DNA of 64,000 bases from NCBI GenBank assembly GCA_050187175.1, contig JBFWXS010000021.1:1-64000 (forward strand). The letters are read 5' to 3'. This document shows positions 1 through 7,810 of the stretch, one piece after another. The DNA is from Zeimonas sp050187175. Its GTDB lineage: Bacteria > Pseudomonadota > Gammaproteobacteria > Burkholderiales > Burkholderiaceae_E. The position numbers and the translations under genes are program-made. Position 1 is the first letter of the stretch. Every line of letters begins with the position of its first letter. The notes beneath the pieces were generated by a model. The model was not told where the DNA came from. It saw only the letters and a program-made list of their open reading frames with translations, and did no database searches.

Positions 1-60
1 ATCGGCCGTCACACCGGCGCCGACAACCATGACATGGCCGTCATGCCATGGTCGCGTCAT
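1..60 (-). CDS. N-terminal fragment of a probable dinucleotide-binding (FAD/NAD) protein, cut by window edge
   Basis: Only the first 20 codons are in the window. An ATG at 60 opens a frame that stays open to base 1 and reads MTRPWHDGHVMVVGAGVTAD. The VVGAGV stretch fits the first beta-strand and glycine loop of a Rossmann dinucleotide-binding fold, as found at the N-terminus of many FAD-dependent oxidoreductases. A good sigma-70 promoter lies just upstream on the same strand. It follows the HxlR-type regulator gene in the same direction, which is a common arrangement for a regulator and its target. The short length makes this tentative. Confidence 0.35.
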   Translation of the reverse strand, partial: MTRPWHDGHVMVVGAGVTAD

Positions 61-81
61 TTAGTTCTGTATTGCAAGTAT

Positions 82-109
82 ATTTTATCTTTCCCGCCCG
101 AGGTTTCAA
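82..109 (-). promoter_or_regulatory. Predicted sigma-70 promoter for the gene starting at 60
   Basis: Minus strand: -35 TTGAAA (104-109), 16-bp spacer, -10 TAAAAT (82-87). The surrounding 40 bases are markedly AT-rich compared with the rest of the window. The predicted transcript start would lie roughly 15 bases before the ATG at 60. Confidence 0.5.
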
Positions 110-185
110 GCGAACACCTGAAGCCTTGGTTTTTATTCAAAAGTCATTCGGCCAAGCCGATCGACCGCGGGAAGGCGCCCCGTCC

Positions 186-1184
186 TCAGAGGCGGGCCGG
201 AGATCGGCCGCCTGGGCGAAGAGTCGAGCCCCTCACTTCGCCGCCGCAGGCTGCGCAGACCAGACGAGGCTGGAGCCATGCGTGGCAAGGCTTGTGCAGG
301 ATGTTCCAATCCGTCCCCGGCGAAGGCGCGAGCCAGCAGCTCGCCCAGGCCACCATGGCCAGCATGACGGCGTGGCGGTCCAGGCCCTTCTGGGTGAGCT
401 GGTATTCGAAGCGCTCGGGATTGGCCTGATAGCGCACTCTTCGGAAGATGCGGTTCTCCGTGAGCAGCGCCAGACGGGATGCCAATACATTGGACGCGAT
501 GCCGATCGCCTGCTCGATCTCGGAATTGCGGTGCAGGCCCATGAAGGCAACGGCCAGTATCAGCGCAGTCCAGCGATCTCCCGAAAGATCCTCGCCATGC
601 AGGATCTCGGTCGAGCGAAGATCGGCGCGCGCGCCCAGCCGCCTGGCTCGGCGGTAAGCCGGCTCCGGGATGTCGCCGCCGCGCTGGGGCGCAGACGTCG
701 GCAGCACTTTGAGATCGCGCGCATGGGCTTCGATGCCGCAGCTGCCGCACGCGACTCGCGCCTCCAGCATCGCGCCGCAATCGTGCGCGAAGCGGAAATC
801 CGGAAGAACGCGGTTGGAGACTTCCCATCGGCTGTTCCACTGCCGGTTGAGCGCGACCGTGCCGAGAAGATCGGCACCCTTGTCGCTCAAGCGGTAGCGC
901 GCATGGCCGCCGTCCGCCGCGTCCTTGAGAACGCATCCTTCCTGCTGCAGCAAGGCCATGCGTTGCGTCAAAGTGCTGCGCGAGATGCGCAATATGTCGA
1001 CGATCCGCTGGAATCGGTCGCACCCCAGCCAGATCACGAGCAGGATATGCGGATTCCAGGGGTCGGCAATGATGCGAAGCACATCATGAACCACGCTCGT
1101 GCGAATACGATGCGCGACTTCCTCGACGGAAGGGCGCTGCGCGCCGATCGGATGGGCTTTGGCTTGGAACGAGTCGATCTTCAT
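186..1184 (-). CDS. Tandem HxlR-type winged-helix transcriptional regulator with two zinc-ribbon-like tails
   Basis: A 332-residue protein made of two copies of an HxlR/MarR-like winged-helix DNA-binding domain (about residues 20-115 and 185-290). Each copy is followed by a short cysteine cluster: HDCG...CGSCG after the first and HKPC...CAACGG after the second. In the HxlR family such clusters follow the wing and may bind a metal. Typical members are about 110-160 residues with one domain and act as dimers, so this looks like a fused dimer. I chose the ATG at 1184, which gives MKIDSFQAK; an in-frame start at 1325 would add 47 arginine-rich residues with no family character. The likely target is the oxidoreductase-like gene immediately downstream (1-60). 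Confidence 0.8.
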   Translation of the reverse strand: MKIDSFQAKAHPIGAQRPSVEEVAHRIRTSVVHDVLRIIADPWNPHILLVIWLGCDRFQRIVDILRISRSTLTQRMALLQQEGCVLKDAADGGHARYRLSDKGADLLGTVALNRQWNSRWEVSNRVLPDFRFAHDCGAMLEARVACGSCGIEAHARDLKVLPTSAPQRGGDIPEPAYRRARRLGARADLRSTEILHGEDLSGDRWTALILAVAFMGLHRNSEIEQAIGIASNVLASRLALLTENRIFRRVRYQANPERFEYQLTQKGLDRHAVMLAMVAWASCWLAPSPGTDWNILHKPCHAWLQPRLVCAACGGEVRGSTLRPGGRSPARL

Positions 1185-1332
1185 CGAGCGAAGGGTTGCG
1201 GCGCTTCGGGCTGGGCCATAGGCGGATTGCCTTGACGGCCAAGCATACGATGCTTGTGAAGCCCGCGGGCGCGAGGACCTGCGCCAGACCACCGCTACGA
1301 GGAGCCGGACTGCGCCGGCGCTCACCGGCTCT

Positions 1333-1374
1333 CGACAAACGACGAACGAGGATCGACGAACGAGGAGCGACGAA
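1333..1374. repeat. Short direct repeats abutting an assembly gap
   Basis: The motif cgacgaacgagga occurs twice (about 1339-1364) and begins a third time before the N run. The gap probably reflects a tandem repeat the assembler could not resolve. The non-coding stretch 1185-1504 otherwise shows only this repeat and the gap. Confidence 0.7.
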
Positions 1375-1474
1375 NNNNNNNNNNNNNNNNNNNNNNNNNN
1401 NNNNNNNNNNNNNNNNNNNNNNNNNNNNNNNNNNNNNNNNNNNNNNNNNNNNNNNNNNNNNNNNNNNNNNNNNN
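1375..1474. other. Assembly gap (100 N)
   Basis: Exactly 100 N bases, the conventional placeholder for a scaffold gap of unknown size. It lies upstream of the HxlR-type gene and after the end of the cyclic-nucleotide-binding gene, so no recognised gene is interrupted here. Confidence 0.95.
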
Positions 1475-1504
1475 GGGATCGGGGACCGGGATCCGCCGCG
1501 ATGA

Positions 1505-2107
1505 CTACGCTTCGCGCGCAGCCTCCAGATACGACACCAGCTTCGCACTGGTCTGCCGCAGCCGATCCGACAGCAGCTGCACCAGCTTGAGCAGGATCTT
1601 GTTGCCCAGCTTCGGCTCGTCGCCCAGCACCAGCATCAGCGCGTCGCGCGTCAGCACCGCGATGCGGCTGCGCTCCAGCGTCACGCAGGACGCGAAGCGC
1701 GGCTCGCCGTCGAACATCGACATCTCGCCGAGCGAATGGCCGGCGTGGGCCACGGCGATACGCGACGGATAGTTGTAGCGGTTGCGGCGCAGCACGTCGA
1801 CCATGCCTTCCATCAGCAGCATCATGAAGTCGCCGGTTTCGCCTTCGTTGACGATGGTGACGCCCGGGGGGCCTTCATAGACGTACATGAAGGTGCCCAG
1901 CTTGCGCGCCTCGTCGATGTCCAGGCCGGAGAACAACGGGGTCTTGGACATCAGACCATGGATCTGATCGGCGAACTCGCTGGCGCGGCCGACCGGTTTC
2001 ATGCCGAGCGCGAGCAGGCGTTCGTGCGGCGTACGCCGCGCCGTCGTGGATGTGCCGGCCGCCTGCGTCGACAGGCCGCCCGGGTTGACGCTCTTGACCG
2101 CTTCCAT
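1505..2107 (-). CDS. Cyclic-nucleotide-binding-domain (CNBD) protein without a DNA-binding domain
   Basis: A 200-residue protein. Residues about 55-165 form a Crp/CAP-type cyclic-nucleotide-binding beta-roll. The phosphate-binding cassette is visible as GEMSMFDGEPRFAS (residues 127-140), matching the family pattern G-E-x5-(x)-P-R-x-A/S. The last 30 residues are a helix (LLKLVQLLSDRLRQ) like the CAP C-helix, but no helix-turn-helix follows, so it is not a Crp-type transcription factor. It probably senses a ligand or regulates a partner protein. The 55-residue N-terminus is polar and unassigned. It lies downstream of aroG on the same strand, separated by about 150 bases with a tandem repeat. 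Confidence 0.75.
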   Translation of the reverse strand: MEAVKSVNPGGLSTQAAGTSTTARRTPHERLLALGMKPVGRASEFADQIHGLMSKTPLFSGLDIDEARKLGTFMYVYEGPPGVTIVNEGETGDFMMLLMEGMVDVLRRNRYNYPSRIAVAHAGHSLGEMSMFDGEPRFASCVTLERSRIAVLTRDALMLVLGDEPKLGNKILLKLVQLLSDRLRQTSAKLVSYLEAAREA

Positions 2108-2217
2108 GGCTTACCTCCCCATTCAGCGCGTTTATAGCATGCAAATCCGGGGCTTAAAGCACCATTTGCGGGGAAAATGCCGGCCGGCAGCGTTTTTCCC
2201 GACAGGTGGCCGCCTGA

Positions 2218-2282
2218 CTCACTCGGCGCTCTCCATCACTCGGACTCGGCGCCCTCCTATCACTCGGACTCGGCGCTCTCCA
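2218..2282. repeat. 24-bp tandem repeat spanning the aroG stop codon
   Basis: Two copies of atcactcggactcggcgc plus c/tctcc lie at 2235-2258 and 2259-2282, with a partial third copy at 2218-2233. The copy at 2259-2282 encodes the last residues and stop codon of aroG, so the neighbouring copy duplicates that end just past the stop. Confidence 0.85.
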
Positions 2283-3333
2283 CGAGGCGTCGCTCACGGA
2301 CCGCTTCGGCCAGCGACTCGAGCACCGCGACGCTTTCCTCCCAGCCGATGCAGCCGTCGGTGACGCTCTGGCCATATGTCAGCGACTTGCCTGGCACCAG
2401 ATCCTGCCGGCCTCCGTTGAGGTGGCTTTCGATCATCACGCCGAAGATTCGCGTGTCGCCGGCCGCCACCTGGCGCGCGATGTCCTGCGAGACCGGGATC
2501 TGGTTCTCCGGCTTCTTCTGGCTGTTGCCATGGCTGGCGTCTATCATCAGCCGGCAGGCCAGCGCCGCCGAGGCCGCCTCGCGGCAGGCGGCATCGACGC
2601 TGGCCGAGTCGAAGTTCGGATGGCGGCCGCCGCGCAGGATGACGTGACAGTCCTCGTTGCCGTTGGTCGAGACTATGGCCGAGTGTCCGCCCTTGGTGAC
2701 GGACAGGAAATGGTGCGGCTGCGAAGCGGCCTTGATGGCGTCCAGCGCGATCTTCAGATTGCCGTCGGTGCCGTTCTTGAAGCCCACCGGGCACGACAGG
2801 CCTGAGGCGAGCTCGCGGTGCACCTGCGATTCGGTGGTGCGGGCGCCGATCGCGCCCCAGGCGATCAGGTCGGCGATGTACTGAGGCGTGATCATGTCGA
2901 GGAATTCGGTGCCGGCCGGCAAACCCATCTCGTTGATGTCCAGCAGCAGCTCGCGGGCCAGCCGCAGACCCTTGTTGATGTTGTAGCTGTCATCCAGGTC
3001 CGGATCGTTGATCAGACCTTTCCAGCCGACGGTGGTGCGCGGCTTCTCGAAGTAGACGCGCATGACGATCTCGAGATCGGCCGACAGGCGGCGGCGCACG
3101 TCGAGCAGGCGCTCGGCGTATTCGCGCGCGGCCTTGGGGTCATGGATCGAGCAGGGTCCGATCACGACGATCAGCCGATCGTCCATGGCGTGCAGCACGC
3201 GGTGGATGGCGCGACGCCCCTCGAAGGTCGAGGAGGCGGCCTTGTCGGAGATGGGGAACTCGCGCAGCAGGTGGGAGGGCGGCGCGAGCTCCTTGATCTC
3301 GCGGATACGGACATCGTCGGTGGTGAGGGTCAT
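2260..3333 (-). CDS. aroG: 3-deoxy-7-phosphoheptulonate (DAHP) synthase, class I
   Basis: Condenses phosphoenolpyruvate with erythrose 4-phosphate, the first committed step of aromatic amino acid synthesis (shikimate pathway). The 357-residue length is standard for the class I enzyme. Family motifs are intact: GPCSIHD (59-65), KPRTTVGWKG (97-106), GARTTESQVHRELASG (163-178), RGGRHPN (234-240) and DASHGNS (265-271). The N-terminal 45 residues correspond to the feedback-inhibition extension of this family. The gene is last in a minus-strand series after the DUF748 gene but has its own leader: a promoter, a Phe/Tyr-rich leader peptide and an intrinsic terminator lie directly upstream. The isozyme type (Phe- or Tyr-sensitive) cannot be read reliably, though the leader peptide suggests both amino acids matter. 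Confidence 0.97.
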   Translation of the reverse strand: MTLTTDDVRIREIKELAPPSHLLREFPISDKAASSTFEGRRAIHRVLHAMDDRLIVVIGPCSIHDPKAAREYAERLLDVRRRLSADLEIVMRVYFEKPRTTVGWKGLINDPDLDDSYNINKGLRLARELLLDINEMGLPAGTEFLDMITPQYIADLIAWGAIGARTTESQVHRELASGLSCPVGFKNGTDGNLKIALDAIKAASQPHHFLSVTKGGHSAIVSTNGNEDCHVILRGGRHPNFDSASVDAACREAASAALACRLMIDASHGNSQKKPENQIPVSQDIARQVAAGDTRIFGVMIESHLNGGRQDLVPGKSLTYGQSVTDGCIGWEESVAVLESLAEAVRERRLVESAESE

Positions 3334-3392
3334 GGCGGTGGCTCGAAGTGGAGGTCCTGGAAATCGTTTGAAGCGGTGTCCGGCGCGGGTGC

Positions 3393-3422
3393 AAAAAAAA
3401 ACCGCCGGGTTCGCCGGCGGTC
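3393..3422 (-). terminator. Intrinsic terminator/attenuator before aroG
   Basis: Minus-strand stem CCGCCGG-loop-CCGGCGG, extendable to about 9 bp, followed by nine consecutive T. It lies 60 bases upstream of the aroG ATG and about 30 bases after the leader-peptide stop. It can only end transcripts before aroG, so it is best read as an attenuator. A GGGCGG segment inside the leader reading frame could pair with the CCGCC of the terminator stem as an antiterminator; that pairing is inferred. Confidence 0.85.
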
Positions 3423-3451
3423 TTCATCGGATTCTGTTCGCGCTGCTGCGT

Positions 3452-3532
3452 CTACGAACGTACTCCCGACTCGTCCCGCCCGTGGCAGGAAAAGCCGTAA
3501 AAGTAAAAGTAGAACGCGACGCTGTGCAGCAT
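3452..3532 (-). CDS. aroG leader peptide rich in Phe and Tyr (attenuation sensor)
   Basis: A 26-codon reading frame reading MLHSVAFYFYFYGFSCHGRD..., with the run FYFYFYGF at residues 7-14: four Phe and three Tyr in eight codons. Such runs are the ribosome-stalling sensors of leader peptides that control aromatic amino acid genes. It ends at a TAG 30 bases before a strong intrinsic terminator that precedes aroG. The expected logic is that scarce Phe- or Tyr-tRNA stalls the ribosome, the terminator fails to form and aroG is transcribed. No good Shine-Dalgarno sequence precedes the ATG; the predicted transcript start falls almost on it, so it may be translated leaderless. Confidence 0.85.
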   Translation of the reverse strand: MLHSVAFYFYFYGFSCHGRDESGVRS

Positions 3533-3538
3533 TTTTTC

Positions 3539-3567
3539 AGTTTAGTAGGTCGGCGGGCGGCTGGCAA
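3539..3567 (-). promoter_or_regulatory. Predicted sigma-70 promoter for the aroG leader transcript
   Basis: Minus strand: -35 TTGCCA (3562-3567, 5/6 consensus), 17-bp spacer, -10 TAAACT (3539-3544, 4/6). The predicted start site is at about 3532, the A of the leader-peptide ATG. Confidence 0.5.
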
Positions 3568-3628
3568 GTCGCAGTGTGGCGCCGGTGCCGCGATGCTGCA
3601 GTGCAATGGCGCCGCGCCGGGCTAGCGG

Positions 3629-6600
3629 CTAGCGCAGCGCCAGATCGACCCCCGGCCCCGCCGGCGCCGGCTTCGGGGCGCTGGCTGCGGCACTCTCCGC
3701 GCCGGCCGCCTGCAATGCGTCGGAGACCGCGGCAGCACCGGCCCCGCCGGCTCCCGCGGCCTGCGCAACAGCCGTGGCCGCAGGCGCTTGGGTCGCCGTT
3801 GCAGGCGTCGCCGAAGCTTCCGAGGTAGTGGATTCGACGGCCGGCGCGTCGCCGGCCCCGGGCGGCCGGCCGCCGATGCGCGGCGCAGTCAGGAACAAGC
3901 GCTCGCCCGCGATGCCTCCGGTACCGCTGAGCCAGTCCTTCACCGCTTGCGCACGGCGGTTGGCCAGGTTGGTCAAGGCAGCCTCGCGGATCGTGACGGT
4001 GGCAGCGATATCCTCGAGCATCGATTGCGGCGAAGGCAGTTTCGGCTCCGCGCCGGGACGGGGGGCAGCGGCATTCGGGCGAGCACCCGCTGCTGCGTCG
4101 CTTCGTGCGGATCCTGCGGCCGGTGGGGACCCGGCAGCCGGCCCTCCGGTAGGCGATGATCCCGCTGCCGACGATCCGCCCGCGGGCGACGCGCCGGCCG
4201 CCGTGCCGCCACCCGCCCCTGCCGCCTTCGGAAAGCCCGCCTGCCGCCAGGCCAGCTCGACGTACTTCGGATACTCGGCAGGCTCGATCTTCACCTCGGC
4301 CAGCGTCGCCTGATTGGGGGTCAGATTCGGCGCGCTCTCCTTCAGCTTCTGCAGCTTGACCTGCCGCTCCGCCGCCTCGCGGCGCAGCGCCGCGATATCG
4401 GCCTTGGGATCGGCGCGGCCGGAGATGTCGAGCTTCAGCCCCGGCCGATCGTTCAGCGCGCGCGCCAGCGTCTGCAGCCGCTGCTGCGTCGCTTCGTCGA
4501 GCGCGGTGCCGCCGGCGGCGAACGGCAGGAAGGACAGTTCCTCGCTGCTGCCGCCGGCCAGGTTGGCCAGCAGCGAGAACGGCGCGGTCACCGCCTTCAC
4601 GATCAGGTTGACGATGACGCGGATGACGAGGCCGCCGACGCTGAACTGCGGATCGTCGAGCGAGCCGCTGATCGGCAGCTCGACGTCGATGACGCCATTG
4701 CGGTCCTTCAGCAGCGAGACCGCGAACAGTATCGGCAGCTTGATCGCATCCGGGCTCTCGACCTTGTCGCCGAAGGTGAGCTGATCGAGGATGATGCGGT
4801 TCTCGGCCGTAAGCTGGCGGTCCTCGACCTTGTACGAGACCTTGGCCGACAGCTTGCCCTTCTCTATGCCGTAGCCGACGTACTTGCCCGAGTACGGCGA
4901 CAGCCGCGGCAGGTCAATGTCGCTGGCATCGGCCTTGATGTCGAGGAACAGCGACTCCGCGAGCGGATTGATCGGCCCCACGATCGACACTGCGCCGCTA
5001 TTGTCGATGCGGCCGCGCAGTTCGAGATCGCCGGGCGCCTCGCGCGTGATCTGCGAGATGCCGCCGTTCATGCCGGTCAGGTTGGCGGAATAGTTCGGCT
5101 TCACGAAGAAATCGCTGAAGTCGATGTTGCCGTTGCTCAGTGTCACGCGGCCGATGCGCGCCAGCGGCGACGGATTGGCATCTGCGGCGCGCGGCGTTTC
5201 GTCGACGATCGTCTGCGGCCCGCGAACGGGTGCCTCGGCGGTGTTGCCGGTGCCCGCCAGCATGTCGGCATCGCTGGTCACCGCCGAACCCGTGACCGTC
5301 TGCGCCGGCCGCCGCACGACGCGGCGTTCACCCGGTGGCGGCGCATCGCGGTCGACGATCAGGTCCTGCAGATTGAAGCGGCCGTCGGCGTTGATGACCA
5401 GCCGCGAATAGAAGTCGGCCAGCTTGATGTCGCCGACCTCGACCTTCAGCGGCGTCGAATCGACGGCGATGCCGCCCACGTCCAGCGATTTCCAGCGCAG
5501 CAGGTCGCGGCGCCCTTCCTTGTTCTGTGCCGCGAAGTCGGTGACGGCGGCGCGGCCCTTGTACGAGTAGCTCAGCGCCCCGCCGTCGGCCATCGCGAAC
5601 CTCACGTCGCCTTCGGCGCTGAGCAGGCCGCTGGAGATGACCGCGTTCACGTAGTCGGTGAAGTACGGCTGGGCCGGCACGATGACGACGTCGCGAGCGT
5701 TGATGCGCAGCGCTGCCTTGACCGGATTCAGGTTGGCGCTGCCGTCGATGGCCACGCTGCCGCGCTTGTCGACGCGCGCGCGCAATGCCAGTTTCGCAGG
5801 CGGCGCGCCGGCGGCCGTCGACAGCGCGCTGGCCTCGACCGAAACGCCGTCGACGCGAAGGTTGGCGCTCTTGCCGGCGGCGTGGTCTTCGACGTCGAGG
5901 CCGAAGCCTTCGACAGCCAGCTTGGCCAGCGCCACCGTCCAGGCGCCTGTATCGGTGGAGGCTGCTTCGGCGCTCGCGCGTGCACCGGGCGCTGTAGGTT
6001 TGCCGGCACTTCCGGGCGCGGCTTTGCTGCCGGCCCTCGATGCTGTGCCGGCCCTCGATGCTGTGTCAGCCTTCGATGCTGCACCGGCGCTCGGTGCCGA
6101 CTTGCCGCCGGCGTCCGCCACGGCCGTGAGCCGCTGCAGGTTGATGCGCGCATCCGCTTCGCGGCGCACCAGCAGCCGGCCGCCGCGCGAACCGAGCACT
6201 CCTACCTGGATCGATTGCTGGGCCGGATCGACCGAGATGTCGTTCAGATCGAGTTGCGGCAGCGCGAGCAGCGTGCGGCGATCCCAGCGCTGCCGCAGCG
6301 ACAGATCGCGCAGCCGCGCAGCCGCCGATTCGATGCGCCACGCCGGCGCGGCATTGGCGACCGGCGTCAGCGTGATCGTGGCGTCAGCGCCGAGCGTTCC
6401 GCCGACCGCATCGAACGCCAGCTGCGGCTCGGCGATCCACCACCAGCGCTGCAGCGCCACGTCATCCACCTTGGCCTGTGCGCGCACGGCACCGGTCTGC
6501 CAGACGGCGGTGCCGGAAGCCTGCGCCCGCTCGCCGTCGGCCAGCCGCAGCGACAGCTCGAACTGCGCCGGCTGCGCCGCATCGCTGCCCAGCTGCCTGA

Positions 6601-7800
6601 CGCTGGCCTGCAGCGCGTTCGCCTTGATCTGCAGCGGCTTCGGATCGAAGCGCTCGTCGAGCACGTCGACGCGGCCGTCGGCGACGACGATCTCGTCGAT
6701 CTGCCATNNNNNNNNNNNNNNNNNNNNNNNNNNNNNNNNNNNNNNNNNNNNNNNNNNNNNNNNNNNNNNNNNNNNNNNNNNNNNNNNNNNNNNNNNNNNN
6801 NNNNNNNCTGCGCCGCCGTCCGCTGCAGCGACACGGCCGGCGCCTTGATCTCGACGCGGCCGATCCGGTGCTGGTTGTCGGGCAATGCCAGCTCGATCGA
6901 GTCGGCGGCGATCGATTCGACCGTGGCCAGCGCGGCGCCGCCGGGCTGGCGCACGTCGATCTTGCCGAGGTCGGCGCGCCCCTTGACGGAGACCTTGGGG
7001 CCGCGGTCGGGCGTCTGCTCGAACGAGATCTGCAGCGTGGCGGCCAGCGTGGCCGAGCGGATCTCGACCGGCAGCGCCGACGGCAGATAATCGAGATAGC
7101 GGGTCACGTCGATTGCATCCAGATCGACGTCGAGCACCGACTCGTGCGTGTCCGAGAACGGCAGCGAGCGCCCGTGCGCCTCGAACTGCGTGCCGTCGAC
7201 CAGCGCGCTGAGCCGGGGCTGCACGTAGATCTCCTCGTGCACCGCCAGCGTCGAGATGAACGGCAGCCGCAGATCGAAGGCCGATATCTCGTGCTGCTCC
7301 TCGTGGACGCCGTCGTCGAACTCGAAGCGGCCGCCGTCGATCGAGATGTTCGCCAGCGCGAAGCGCGGCGGCGGCGAGGGCTCAGGCTCGGGCGGCTGCT
7401 GCTGCCATTGGTCGATCAGATCCTGGACGTTGTAGCGGCCCTGCGCATCGCGCGCGAGCCGCAGCCGCGGCCCGGTGAGCATGACCTGCGACAGGACGGG
7501 CGCGAAATGGCGCAGCGTGCGCGGCGACAGCTTGGCCTCGAGCAGGCCGAAGCCGGCGAACTCCTTGTCCTCGCTGGGCTCGCGGATCGACAGATGATGC
7601 AGCTTGACGCGGAACGTGAACGGATTCAGCTCGACGCGTTCCAGCGTGACCGGCCGGCCGCCGAGCGCCTTCGACAACTGGTCGGGCGCGAAGCGCTCGA
7701 CCAGCGCCGGTACGCCGAAGAAGCCGAGCAGCGCATAGGCGCTCAGCGCCGCAACGATGCCGATGAGGATCCGTCGCCAGCGCCAGTCGCGAATCGCCAT
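3629..7800 (-). CDS. DUF748 domain protein (AsmA-like envelope protein), interrupted by an assembly gap
   Basis: One large gene split by the N run at 6708-6807. The upstream part (7800 to 6808) starts MAIRDWRWRR with a membrane anchor at residues 11-30, then DUF748 repeats. The downstream part resumes in a different frame at the gap edge as WQIDEIVVADGRVDVLDERF and runs to a stop at 3629. The frame change across exactly 100 N shows only that the true gap length is not 100. The total is about 1390 residues, usual for the family. DUF748 proteins resemble AsmA-type proteins of the periplasm and are often linked to outer-membrane lipid homeostasis. Near the C-terminus FLPFAAGGTALDEATQQRL resembles an OmpA-like segment. 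Ala/Gly/Ser/Pro-rich linkers and a 6-residue repeat (TASRAG) occur in non-conserved parts. Confidence 0.8.
6029..6100. repeat. 18-bp tandem repeat inside the DUF748 gene
   Basis: About four units of gccggccctcgatgctgt, the first two identical and the later two degenerate. Read on the gene strand they encode the TASRAG-type hexapeptide repeats of a linker. Confidence 0.8.
6708..6807. other. Assembly gap (100 N) inside the DUF748 gene
   Basis: Exactly 100 N bases. Reading frames on the two sides do not match through 100 bases, so the real gap has a different length or the sequence at its edge is faulty. The interrupted gene should not be scored as a pseudogene on this evidence. Confidence 0.95.
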
Positions 7801-7810
7801 GGCGTTCGAA

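Noticed and set aside
48..1235. Long plus-strand open frame opposite the HxlR-type gene
   Set aside because: It is the high-GC antisense shadow of a recognisable gene; its protein has no family features.
3424..3606. A 60-codon frame overlapping the aroG leader in another phase
   Set aside because: The 26-codon frame carries the meaningful FYFYFYGF run and ends at the right distance before the terminator; the longer frame is incidental.
3629..7800. Frameshifted pseudogene in the DUF748 region
   Set aside because: The only frame change coincides with the 100-N placeholder, so the break is an assembly effect.
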